From JACMLC01 sp963817025 (lineage in GTDB: Bacteria > Acidobacteriota > Blastocatellia > Pyrinomonadales > Pyrinomonadaceae), in the NCBI GenBank assembly GCA_963817025.1, contig CAWFML010000005.1, forward strand, positions 62,001 through 126,000: a stretch of 64,000 nt of DNA, given 5' to 3'. Both the position numbers and the translations under genes were made by a program. Shown piece by piece: positions 34,244 through 42,783 of this stretch. Position 1 is the stretch's first letter, and the number at the start of each line of letters is the position of its first letter. The notes under the pieces were generated by a model, which had not been told where the DNA came from, searched no databases, and was given only the letters and a program-made list of their open reading frames with translations.

Positions 34244-35420
34244 ATGTTTGCTCGTTTTGTCGAAAGAAATCTAGGATGGTCTCTGCCGCGCGCTCCGATG
34301 CCCCGCCCGCGCCGAGCCTCGCCGCCACGTCTCGCAGTTGCCCGCGCATCTCTTGATTTCGCTTCTGATCCAGAAGACTCATTAATTCCTGCGCCAGCTT
34401 CTCTCCGGTCAACTCCTGCTGCATCAACTCCGTGACCAGACGCTCGCCCGCGATGAGGTTGACGAGGCCGAAGTGTTCCGCGTTGATGAGACGACCGAGC
34501 GTGTGCCAGTTGATGAAGGATTCTTTATAGACGATGACCAGAGGCGTGCCTATGATGGCGGCTTCGAGCGTGGCCGTGCCGCTGGCAACCGCCGCGACAT
34601 CCGCCGCTGCCAGAGCTTCGCGCGTCTCATGCTGTACGAGGCGCAGAGCGTCAGGCAGTTTCCCTAAAGCGAGTTTGCGCGAGATGATTTCTCCGGCTTC
34701 TTCTATTGGCCTGTTGGAAGCGAGCGCGAGCACAAACTGCATCTCCGGCTGCGAGCGCGAGATAACTTCCGCTGCATCGAGCATCGGCGGCAGGATGCGC
34801 TCAAGCTCTTTGTGACGGCTGCCGGGCAGGAGCGCAATGACTGTACGCGACGCATCGAGCTTATGCCGCGCGCAAAACTCTTCGCGCCCGTAACGCGCTT
34901 GGACTTCGCCCGCGAGCGGGTGGCCCACAAACTCTACATGCTCAAAGCCGCGCTCTGCGTACCACTCTGGCTCGAAAGGCAGTATGCAGAGCATCAGGTC
35001 AATATCGCGCCGTATGCTGCGCAAACGATAAGACCGCCACGCCCACAGTTGCGGGCTGATGTAATAGATAACCCTCAACCCCTTTCTATGAAGCGCACGC
35101 GCGAGCCGCAGGTTAAATTCAGGCCAGTCAACTAAGATGACAGCATCCGGCCTGCGCTCCATCGCTGCCTGCTTCAACTGGCGAAACGCGCGCCAGAACT
35201 TCGGCAGCACACGCCCCACCTCCACGATACCCATAATCGCCAACTCGTCCGCGCGCACGACCGTCTCCACTCCAACCGAGCGCATCTGCTGTCCCGTCGA
35301 GCCGAAAAACTCAAACTCAACCTCCTGCGCACGCTCGCGCAAAGCCCCCACCAGCGACGCAGCATGCGCGTCCCCCGAAGCCTCGCCCGCCACAATCATC
35401 ACCTTCAACCGTTCAATCAC
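34203..35420 (-). CDS. lpxB: Lipid-A-disaccharide synthase
   Basis: 405 residues of the GT19 family: MIVAGEASGDAHAASLVGAL at the N-terminus, then FFGSTGQQMRSVGVE, and LLPGSRHKELERILPPML. It joins UDP-diacylglucosamine to lipid X at the inner membrane. Its last 15 or so residues (EQTSPAKAQRKEKVKR) are encoded by the arm of a dispersed repeat, so the native C-terminus has been replaced or extended. The gene runs opposite to lpxA/lpxD. Confidence 0.93.
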   Translation of the reverse strand: MIERLKVMIVAGEASGDAHAASLVGALRERAQEVEFEFFGSTGQQMRSVGVETVVRADELAIMGIVEVGRVLPKFWRAFRQLKQAAMERRPDAVILVDWPEFNLRLARALHRKGLRVIYYISPQLWAWRSYRLRSIRRDIDLMLCILPFEPEWYAERGFEHVEFVGHPLAGEVQARYGREEFCARHKLDASRTVIALLPGSRHKELERILPPMLDAAEVISRSQPEMQFVLALASNRPIEEAGEIISRKLALGKLPDALRLVQHETREALAAADVAAVASGTATLEAAIIGTPLVIVYKESFINWHTLGRLINAEHFGLVNLIAGERLVTELMQQELTGEKLAQELMSLLDQKRNQEMRGQLRDVAARLGAGGASERAAETILDFFRQNEQTSPAKAQRKEKVKR

Positions 35421-35553
35421 AGGCAGACATCATAAATGGCGAGCGGGAAAAAGGGAAAAAGAGGAAAGATTAAGAGGGAAAAGCAGAAACCGCCAAACTG
35501 GAAATTCATCAGGTCACAGAGGGAAGGCTATTAGATTGCAGATAAAGCTATTA

Positions 35554-36439
35554 ACCTTTGGTGCTAGTTGAAAAAGTCACGATTTTCCGCTCTTAATGCG
35601 TTGGCGACCAAACCAAACGCAAGCGGAGGCAAGAATCGTGACCACTCAAGACTTTATCACTGAACTCTTTTGCCGTGTAGATGACCAGATGCGTCAGATG
35701 CCGAAACATAGTCAAGCCGCGCTGCATCCGAGCGAGATCGTCACGCTGGCTTTCATCTTTGCCATCAAAGGCGTCGGCAACCGTCCCTTTTATCGCTGGC
35801 TCAAGCGTGATTTCCAAGCTCTGTTTCCCGCTTTGCCGGAGCGAACGCGCCTCTTCCGCCTGTTCAAGACGCATCGTGCGTGGACGCAGCAGTTCATGGC
35901 TGAGCCAACGGTGCTGGGCGTCATCGACAGCTATGGGATTGAGTTGATTCATCCGATTCGCGAAGGGCGCTCTCCCCGCCAGTATGGACGGAAAGGGGTG
36001 TCGAATCATCGTTGGATTGTGGGCGGTAAACTCTGCCTGCTCTTGAACAAACTCGGCCTCGTCGTGGCGTGGGAGTGCGACACAGCTAACGTCTCCGACA
36101 CGGTCTTTCAGCCGCTCATCAGGAAATACGAAGATGAGATGATCGTATGTAGTGACACCGGCTTTCATGCTCAAGCAGGTGACCCACAAAATCTCAAGGT
36201 GTGTCCGCGAGGGCAATGGAATCAACGGATGATGGTCGAAACTGTGCTCTCGATGTTGACGCTCTGTAATCATTTCAAGCGTGTGATGCATCGTGAATGG
36301 GCGTACTTCCAAATGCGGTTGGCCTACACGATGGCTGCGTTCAATATGTTGGTGCACTGGCATGGGCTTGAGCCTGACGAGCACGGTGTGGTGCATCTTT
36401 CAATCGCTGAGTTCAGTCTGTAGAACTAGCACCAAAGGT
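35554..36439 (+). mobile_element. IS982-family insertion sequence (886 bp)
   Basis: Inverted ends ACCTTTGGTGCTAGTT (35554-35569) and AACTAGCACCAAAGGT (36424-36439) flank one transposase. TATTA occurs directly on both sides (35549-35553, 36440-36444) as a likely target duplication. A longer direct repeat TTAGATTGCAG also occurs nearby on both sides (35531, 36442). Confidence 0.85.
35638..36423 (+). CDS. IS982-family transposase
   Basis: The GTG at 35638 (reads MTTQDFITELFCRVDDQM) has GGAGG upstream and matches the usual family start; an ATG at 35596 is the alternative. The 261 residues include IVTLAFIFAIKGVGNRPFYRWL, LGVIDSYGIEL (first Asp), ICSD-like VCSDTGFHA (second Asp) and a late Glu in MMVETVLSML. 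The frame is intact, so the copy may be active. Confidence 0.88.
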   Translation: MTTQDFITELFCRVDDQMRQMPKHSQAALHPSEIVTLAFIFAIKGVGNRPFYRWLKRDFQALFPALPERTRLFRLFKTHRAWTQQFMAEPTVLGVIDSYGIELIHPIREGRSPRQYGRKGVSNHRWIVGGKLCLLLNKLGLVVAWECDTANVSDTVFQPLIRKYEDEMIVCSDTGFHAQAGDPQNLKVCPRGQWNQRMMVETVLSMLTLCNHFKRVMHREWAYFQMRLAYTMAAFNMLVHWHGLEPDEHGVVHLSIAEFSL

Positions 36440-36459
36440 TATTAGATTGCAGAGCACCC

Positions 36460-36495
36460 GTCTATCCTCCCGGCACGCCCGCCGGGAGGATAGAC
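36460..36495. repeat. Perfect 15-bp stem hairpin at the edge of the repeat array
   Basis: GTCTATCCTCCCGGC-ACGCCC-GCCGGGAGGATAGAC. It lies between the IS982 end and the 21-bp array, and may end transcription of the array region. Confidence 0.6.
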
Positions 36496-36499
36496 ACCT

Positions 36500-36840
36500 C
36501 ATCCGACCTTCACGGCACGCCTGCCTAAGCTCACGGCGCGACATCCGACGTTATCGGCACGTCCGCCGATAAGCTCGGCGCAACTGCCGATAGACTCGGC
36601 ACACCGTCCGAAGCTCTCGGCACGCCCGCCGAGCTTATCGGCGCATCATCCGAGCTTCTCGGCACACTGTCTCAGGCTCTTAGCGAGCCTGTTCAGGCTC
36701 TAAGCACGCGTGCTTAGAGCCTGAACAGGCTCGCTAAGCTTCTTAACACGCTTGCTAAGCTTCTGAGCAGGCCCGCTAAGTCTCTTAGCAAGCCCGCTCA
36801 GCTTCTCAACACACCCGCCGATTCCCTCTCAAACACCCCG
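36500..36840. repeat. Degenerate 21-bp tandem array (about 16 units)
   Basis: Units of 21 bases such as GCTTCTTAACACGCTTGCTAA, GCTTCTGAGCAGGCCCGCTAA and GTCTCTTAGCAAGCCCGCTC follow each other with few length changes. Translated in one plus-strand frame they give heptads like ADKLGAT-ADRLGTP-SEALGTP, and on the minus strand KLSGPAQ-KLSKRVK-KLSEPVQ. Stop codons occur in some units in both directions and no start is seen, so it is not a normal gene now. It is adjacent to IS982 and downstream of the TIR-NLR gene. Confidence 0.75.
36679..36738. repeat. Perfect 60-bp palindrome within the 21-bp array
   Basis: Each half is 30 bases with no spacer; the centre is CACG|CGTG at 36708/36709. Reading outward, both arms contain GAGCCTGTTCAGGCTC, itself a palindrome. 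Such long perfect palindromes are unstable in bacteria unless new or protected. Confidence 0.85.
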
Positions 36841-36919
36841 CCAGCAAAGCAATCATCACCCCCACGCCCCTCAACCCGCCCGCCGGAATCCTCAAAATAT
36901 CTGAGCAAAACCACACATC

Positions 36920-39433
36920 TCAGGTGGATTCCCCCTCCACCCTCGCCAAATCCCGGCGCGCAAGCTCCGCAAACGGCGAGCCAAGCCTCTCAAAGATGCT
37001 CAACGCCTCACGAAGCAGCCGCACAGCTTCCGATTTATTGCCTTCCGCCTCCGCCAGCAAACCTAATTGACCTAGGGTCAGGGCAATGCCAATCTGATTG
37101 CCAAGTTTCTTTTTAATTTCCAAGCTCTCATCATAGAGCCGTCGCGCTTCGTCTATCTCTCCTTGACTTTGCGCAAGTATCGCCAACTGATGCAGCGTTT
37201 GAGCAATGCCGATCTGATTGCCAAGCTTCTTATTAATCTCCAAGCTCTCATCATAGAGTCGTCGCGCTTCGTCTAACTCACCTTGATTTTGCGCAAGTCT
37301 CCCTAGCTCATGCAGCGAGAGAGCTATGCCGCTCTGGTCGCCAAGCTTCTTTTCAATCACCAGGCTCTCATCATAGAGTCGTCGCGCTTCGTCTAACTCA
37401 CCTTGATCTTGCGCAATTATTGCCAACTGATGCAGCGCGCTGGCGATGCCACTCTGATTGCCCAGCTTTTTATTAATCACCAAGCTTTCATCATAGAGTC
37501 GTCGCGCTTCGTCTATCTCGCCTTGAGCTTGTGCAAGTCTCCCTAGCTCATGCAGCGTGATGGCGATGCCGCTTTGATTGCCCAGCTTCTTTTCAATCTC
37601 CAAGCTCTCATCATAGAACCGTCGCGCTTCAGCTAAGCTCCCCCGGTGCTGGTAGATGATAGCTAAGTTATGTGTAAAATTGGCTATCCAATGCTCATAG
37701 ACCTCGTGACGTGCTGCCTGCAATGCTTGTTCGCCATACTTGATTGCTTCGTCCCAGTAACCGCGCAAGCGTAAAAACCTTTCTAACGCAGCAGACATCA
37801 CCATTACACTTTCCCAGACTTGCCTTCTGAAGGCTCCGTCCAGCGCAGCCAGCAGATTATCTTTCTCCGCTTCCAGCGCAGCGAAATCGTCACCTGTAGT
37901 TTGTTTGTGCGCCTCGGCGTAAACGAGAAAGTGCGCGACGAACCGCTGACTGAACTCGTCGGCGCGGTCGTCTTTGTCTAAACATGCTTTGGCTAGGCTG
38001 CGAGTTAAGCCTTCAATAGCTAAACGTCGGTTGCCGTCCGTTCCTTTAATCAGCAAGAGACTGCGCAGGTTTGTGATTGCTTCGTTGACTCGCTCTAAAT
38101 CATTCTCGAACCCGGCGACCATTGCTAGAGCTTCGCGTGTCGCGCTTGGGACAAAGAGCGAGAGAGCGAGCAGGGCTGCGCGTCCATCGTCGCCCAGTTG
38201 GGGTAGATTGTAGGAGCGGTCGAAGACGCGCTCGGCGGCGTCGCCTTTGCCGTGTGAGAGTTCTTCCAGAATGACATCCGGCGGCTGTGCTTCCTGGTCA
38301 ATTTGCGCTGCGATCCATTGCATGACGTAAGGGCGCGCGTCTGCCGTCTTGATGATGCGCTGGCGAACCTCGTCGGAGAAGACTGACGGGTCTTGCATCT
38401 GCGCCGTCAGTTTCTCCAAAAACTCGCGTGCCTCTTCGGGCTTCATCGCGTCAACGTAGATGGGGCGTGCGCCTTTAACGAATTGTCGCGTGGTAATCAA
38501 GGCGGGGCATTGTGCGGAGGCGAGGAAGTTTGCGCAGGGCGTTTGCTCGTTCTCCGAGACGGTTTCAAAGTTGTCGAGGACGATGAGAGTTGAGTCGGCG
38601 GCAATCAGCACGCGCACGGCTTGCTCTTTCTTCTCAAGGGCAAGTCTGGAAAGCTCTCTATCGCCCAACTGCGCGGCAATCTCGTCGAGCAGTGTGGAGA
38701 AGGTAAAGTCCGCGCGCTTCTCCGCGCTGGCCCAGATGATGCGGCCCGCGTAGATGTGTGCCAGAGAGCGCACGGCTTCGGCTGCGAGCGTCGTCTTGCC
38801 GACTCCGCCGTCTCCGACCAGCGCGAAGAGACGCTGGTTGTTTGGGTCGAGGTCTTCTTTTAATCGCTCTATGAGGTCGCGCCCGTCTCTGCCTGCGCGC
38901 GCGACGAAATCAACTTCGGGCGGCGGCGGGAGCATTGCGGGCAAGAGAGAGTCTGCGGCAATAGCTTTCAATTGTTCGACAGCGCACTGAATGCCTTGCG
39001 CGACTTCCGCGAAAGCTTTGGGGCGATTACTCCATTCGATAATAAATTTCTCGTTGGCAGGCACGGCTTGCAGGTCGCCGAGCTTGAGGCTGCCGAATGC
39101 GTGGCCCTTCCATCCATTGACATTACTCACCAGCACAGGAATCACACAGACTTCTCCGGTGGTGTGTCTTTCAGCAGCCAACTTTAGCTCGACGTTATTA
39201 ACGTAGCCGGAAACAAGAAAGTCAGGACTGATGAGCAACAGAATGACGCGCGATGAGTTTAGATGCTCGACAATCTCCTGGTTCCATTGCTGTCCGGGCA
39301 CAAGCAGCCCGTCATGCCAGTTGGAGATGATGCCCTGTTGCTCCAAGACTGTGAGTTGTTTGAGGAGTTCGGTTTTATATCTCTTATCCCTGCTCGAATA
39401 TGAGATGAAAACTTCGGGCGGCGGAGTGGTCAT
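36920..39433 (-). CDS. TIR-NB-ARC-TPR (NLR-like STAND) protein
   Basis: The ATG at 39433 (MTTPPPEVFISYSSRDKRY) has GAGGAA upstream and begins right at the TIR domain; the open frame to 39544 is not needed. 837 residues. TIR 6-150 includes a Glu (E82 in YVNNVELKLAAE) where NAD-cleaving TIRs have their catalytic acid. NB-ARC follows: P-loop GDGGVGKTT (207-215), then LIVLDNFE and TTRQF. The last 240 residues are six 40-residue TPR units, almost identical to each other. Such proteins sense an invader through the repeats and act through TIR; a defence role is inference from architecture. Confidence 0.85.
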   Translation of the reverse strand: MTTPPPEVFISYSSRDKRYKTELLKQLTVLEQQGIISNWHDGLLVPGQQWNQEIVEHLNSSRVILLLISPDFLVSGYVNNVELKLAAERHTTGEVCVIPVLVSNVNGWKGHAFGSLKLGDLQAVPANEKFIIEWSNRPKAFAEVAQGIQCAVEQLKAIAADSLLPAMLPPPPEVDFVARAGRDGRDLIERLKEDLDPNNQRLFALVGDGGVGKTTLAAEAVRSLAHIYAGRIIWASAEKRADFTFSTLLDEIAAQLGDRELSRLALEKKEQAVRVLIAADSTLIVLDNFETVSENEQTPCANFLASAQCPALITTRQFVKGARPIYVDAMKPEEAREFLEKLTAQMQDPSVFSDEVRQRIIKTADARPYVMQWIAAQIDQEAQPPDVILEELSHGKGDAAERVFDRSYNLPQLGDDGRAALLALSLFVPSATREALAMVAGFENDLERVNEAITNLRSLLLIKGTDGNRRLAIEGLTRSLAKACLDKDDRADEFSQRFVAHFLVYAEAHKQTTGDDFAALEAEKDNLLAALDGAFRRQVWESVMVMSAALERFLRLRGYWDEAIKYGEQALQAARHEVYEHWIANFTHNLAIIYQHRGSLAEARRFYDESLEIEKKLGNQSGIAITLHELGRLAQAQGEIDEARRLYDESLVINKKLGNQSGIASALHQLAIIAQDQGELDEARRLYDESLVIEKKLGDQSGIALSLHELGRLAQNQGELDEARRLYDESLEINKKLGNQIGIAQTLHQLAILAQSQGEIDEARRLYDESLEIKKKLGNQIGIALTLGQLGLLAEAEGNKSEAVRLLREALSIFERLGSPFAELARRDLARVEGEST
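37080..37650 (-). repeat. Near-identical 120-bp TPR-coding repeats
   Basis: Five to six 120-bp units inside the TIR-NLR gene share long identical DNA stretches around the codons for EARRLYDESLEI. Units alternate between HELGRLAQ and HQLAI(I/L)AQ, suggesting duplication of a 240-bp pair. Confidence 0.8.
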
Positions 39434-39590
39434 CAATAAGTTCCTCGTCTGAACGGATGAGCTTTGTGAGAGAACGCCTGAGCAATAGCAACCGGGCCTC
39501 GCGTGCGGTTTCCAAAGATAACAGTAAAGCTGTGTGAGGGCCAAATTTTAAGTAGTGGGTCAGTTTCAAACAGGGCAAAGAAAAAAGCTG
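39434..39590. other. Upstream region of the TIR-NLR gene
   Basis: This segment should hold the promoter for the TIR-NLR gene. No motif could be assigned. Confidence 0.3.
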
Positions 39591-39683
39591 TTCCCGCAAA
39601 GGCGCTGGTGGCGCAAAGCAAAGCTCGCAAAGAGCAGGTGGCATTCAATCCTTTGCAGTCTTCCTTTGCGCCTTTGCGGGAGA
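39591..39683. repeat. Intergenic inverted repeat, GCAAAGGCGC family, upstream of lptD
   Basis: TTCCCGCAAAGGCGCTGGTG/GCGCAAAG on the left and CTTTGCGCCTTTGCGGGAGA on the right. The left arm carries a short TGGTGGCG insert, comparable to that in the copies at 20655 and 48980. Confidence 0.65.
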
Positions 39684-39829
39684 TTCTTTCGTTCTGAGAG
39701 ATATTCACCCGCATTTCAAACTGACACGCCGCCAAATTTTATCTTCCTGTTAACCTTTTCTCTTTCTCCCTTTTCCCCTTTTTCACCTACTGTGTTAGCA
39801 TCGGCGCGATTTTGAGATAAGCATGGCGC

Positions 39830-42427
39830 GTGCACGCCTGTCGCACGGCAAGCGAGCCTTTCGTGTCTCGGCCTCTGGAGGTCTTCGGTTTCCACTTGCT
39901 CATCGGTCTGTGCCTGAACAAATCTCGTGGCTGGGGTGTCATTGCGTGCGCTGTCCTCGTCTGTCTGGCAGCCTCTGCTACTCTGCGCGCTCAGGAACCG
40001 AATCCGGTTGACCGGCAGGTCACAAATCCGATTACAGATACGCCGAACGTCAACCCTCTGACGCAGGATCAACTCCTGCGCCCGCGCCTGCCTGTGCGCG
40101 CCTCCGATGCCGCGCCGCAGTCAACCGAAGAACTGGATGTGCGCGCGGACAAACAGACTGCGAGCGGGCCGGAAGACGCGCGCATCCTCGTCGCCGAAGG
40201 CAATGTGGACGCGCGCATCGGCGTCTATCGCATTCAGGCGGATAAAATCACTGTCTACGAGGCCAGCAACCGCGTGATGGCCGAAGGCAATGTCGTATTC
40301 GATCAGGGCGAGCAGCGCATCACAGGCACGCGCGCCGAATGGAACTACGGAACCAAGCTCGGCTACTTCGTCAACTCGACGGGCTTTACCAATCAAACGC
40401 AGGACGGCACGGTTATCTACTTCACAGCCGACAGCGTGGAGAAGGTCAGCACGGATACCATCGTCGTCATCAATGCAGAGCTGACGGCCTGCGAAGACAG
40501 CGTGCCGAAATGGAGCTTTAAGACCAAGCGCGCGGAGATCAAGATCGGAGACCGCGCGCGTTTCAAAAGCCCTTCGTTTCGCGTCAAAAATATTCCGCTC
40601 GCGTGGCTGCCCTTCGCTTCCATCTCGCTCAAACGGCGCGACCGCGCTTCAGGCTTTTTGACGCCGACCTTCAGCGCGTCCGGCAACAAGGGCTTTCGTC
40701 TCTCTAACGCTTACTACCAGACCCTGGGCCGCTCAGCCGACATCACGATTCGCAATGACATTTATACTTCGCGCGGCGTCGGCTTTGGCGCAGACGTGCG
40801 GACGCGCGCCAACTCGCGCTCGTTTCTGAATTTCGGTTTCTACTCCGTGCGCGACCGCATGTTCGGAGACGACGAGAGTCCGGAAAATCCGGATCAGGGC
40901 GGTTCGAGCTTTTACATAGACGGCGTGCATTATTTCCCGAACGGATTCCTCGCCGCCGCAGATGTCAACGTCACTTCCAATCTGGCTTTCCGGCAGGTCT
41001 TCTCGGATTCGATTCAACAGACGATTTCGCCTGAAGAGCGTTCGCAGTTTTTCCTCAATAAGAATTCCGGCGATTACACTTTCTATTTCCTCGCGCGCTC
41101 GCAGGTCACTTCGATTCCGAACGCGCGCATACGCACGCGCCAACTGCCGAGCGTGACGCTCGATAAACGCTCTTCGCCGCTGCGCTTTTTTGAACGCCTG
41201 CCCGTTTACTTTTCGTTTGAAGGCGGCGTCGAAGGCGTGAGCCGCAAAGAGACGGTCGAAGACATAGACCTCTTCAGGTTGGCTGTCAGGGGCGAGCCGA
41301 TTCTGACGCCATCCATCGTGCAGCGTCTGGATTTGCACCCGCGCTTCTCCGTGCCGTTTCATTTCGGCGGCTGGTCTGTGACGGCTATGGGCGGCGCGCG
41401 GGCCACCTATTATTCAAACTCGATTGATCCTGTGACGCGCTTGATTTCGAGCCGCGATCTCGTGCGCGGCTACGGCGAGTTTGAGCTGGATGTCAGACCT
41501 CCGGCCTTTGCGCGCAACTTTCATCGCAAGGACGGCTCTTTCTTCTTCCGGCATGTGATAGAGCCTTACGTCGTCTATCGCAAGATCGAGGGCATCTCGA
41601 ATTTCGAGCGCATCATACGCTTTGATTACGTGGATGCGGTCGCAGACACCAACGAGATAGAGTTCGGCATCACCAATCGCTTTTTCACGCGCCGCTCGAC
41701 GGAAAGCGTGGGGGGCGCGGCGGGGCGTGTGTCGGCTAAAGACGCTGCAAAGAATCCTTTGTCGAGCCAGCCTTACGAGGCTTTGGCCGTCACTGTGCGC
41801 GGCAAATATTTCCTCGACCCGTATTTTGGCGGAGCCTTAGAGCCGGGACGACGCAATCAGTTTTACCCGATCAATACTTTTTCCGCTTTTACCTACGGCG
41901 GCGTGCCGCGTCGCTTTTCGCCCATCAATATCGAGGCGCGTTACCGCCCGCAGCGCAACCTGTTTGCAGCAGTGCGCTCGGATTTGGATGTGCAGGGCGG
42001 AGGGTTGCGAAATCTGGCGGTCTCTTTCGGCCTCAATCTTCCGCTCATCAAAGCTTTTCAAACTTTCTACTACACGCGCGCCATCAGCCTCTCGCCGACT
42101 TTAGAGCAGTTCAGGGACGCGAATAAAAAAGAGCCGGGAACCCTGCAAGGCTCGCAGTGGAGTCCCTCCATCTTTATCGGCAACACAGAGCGCGGGCTGT
42201 TCGGCGGCGTCTCTCTCTTCTTCGATTTTCAGAACCGGCCACAGCAGGGCGGTTCGTCCCTTATCAGCTCGACGGCGACGCTCGGTTATGCCTTCGACTG
42301 CTGCGCCATCACTGTCCAGAACTATACTTTTAACGTGGGCCTGCGCAACGAGAATCGCTTTGTCTTCAGCTTCCGCCTCAACGGCATCGGAGCGTTCGGG
42401 ACAGAGCAGATCGGCCAGCGTTTCTGA
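39830..42427 (+). CDS. lptD: LPS-assembly protein LptD-like outer membrane protein
   Basis: 865 residues from a GTG start. An export segment at about residues 35-55 precedes an OstA/LptA-like domain (about 100-260: ILVAEGNVDARIGVYRIQAD, NRVMAEGNVVFDQGEQRITG). The C-terminal 600 residues are a beta-barrel with many alternating aromatic strands, ending in the usual Phe (GTEQIGQRF). It should insert LPS into the outer membrane, consistent with the nearby lipid A genes. The start is uncertain because an ATG at 39823 lies in another frame. Confidence 0.85.
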   Translation: MHACRTASEPFVSRPLEVFGFHLLIGLCLNKSRGWGVIACAVLVCLAASATLRAQEPNPVDRQVTNPITDTPNVNPLTQDQLLRPRLPVRASDAAPQSTEELDVRADKQTASGPEDARILVAEGNVDARIGVYRIQADKITVYEASNRVMAEGNVVFDQGEQRITGTRAEWNYGTKLGYFVNSTGFTNQTQDGTVIYFTADSVEKVSTDTIVVINAELTACEDSVPKWSFKTKRAEIKIGDRARFKSPSFRVKNIPLAWLPFASISLKRRDRASGFLTPTFSASGNKGFRLSNAYYQTLGRSADITIRNDIYTSRGVGFGADVRTRANSRSFLNFGFYSVRDRMFGDDESPENPDQGGSSFYIDGVHYFPNGFLAAADVNVTSNLAFRQVFSDSIQQTISPEERSQFFLNKNSGDYTFYFLARSQVTSIPNARIRTRQLPSVTLDKRSSPLRFFERLPVYFSFEGGVEGVSRKETVEDIDLFRLAVRGEPILTPSIVQRLDLHPRFSVPFHFGGWSVTAMGGARATYYSNSIDPVTRLISSRDLVRGYGEFELDVRPPAFARNFHRKDGSFFFRHVIEPYVVYRKIEGISNFERIIRFDYVDAVADTNEIEFGITNRFFTRRSTESVGGAAGRVSAKDAAKNPLSSQPYEALAVTVRGKYFLDPYFGGALEPGRRNQFYPINTFSAFTYGGVPRRFSPINIEARYRPQRNLFAAVRSDLDVQGGGLRNLAVSFGLNLPLIKAFQTFYYTRAISLSPTLEQFRDANKKEPGTLQGSQWSPSIFIGNTERGLFGGVSLFFDFQNRPQQGGSSLISSTATLGYAFDCCAITVQNYTFNVGLRNENRFVFSFRLNGIGAFGTEQIGQRF

Positions 42428-42783
42428 TTGAAACAGCTTACTTTCAACTGTCTGCTGCCAACTATTACCAGCCATCAGGCATCTGAAATGATGCTTCTAT
42501 TGTATGATTCGGACGGGACTTTTCCTGTTCCGCCCCCGCACATAAATTCTGTTAACAGCTCTCGGTCAGGCTTGATAGATTTTGCTTGCGACATGGTTTA
42601 GGAAGATTGCGCATGTACAGGTCAGCTTGCGCGGGCAGGTTGCTTGCGCTTAAAATGCCGCGTTTTGAATGAGTGGGGCGCAACTCGAAGCTCTTCGAGC
42701 CTGATGTTGCGCCGGTTGATTTTAATTGAATCTTTTAACCTCTCTCGAATTGTAACCCGTTATCGTCTCTTGGAGGGTCTCCA
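42428..42783. promoter_or_regulatory. Upstream region of the propeller protein gene
   Basis: A 356-base gap between two co-directed genes. It ends with the ribosome site GGAGGGTCTCCA before the GTG start at 42784. No other feature or gene is evident. Confidence 0.35.

Noticed and set aside
35596..35637. Upstream ATG of the first IS982 transposase
   Set aside because: The GTG at 35638 has a better ribosome site and matches the usual family N-terminus.
36500..36840. Possible CRISPR array
   Set aside because: The repeats are directly adjacent, 21 bases long and degenerate, with no unique spacers and no cas genes nearby.
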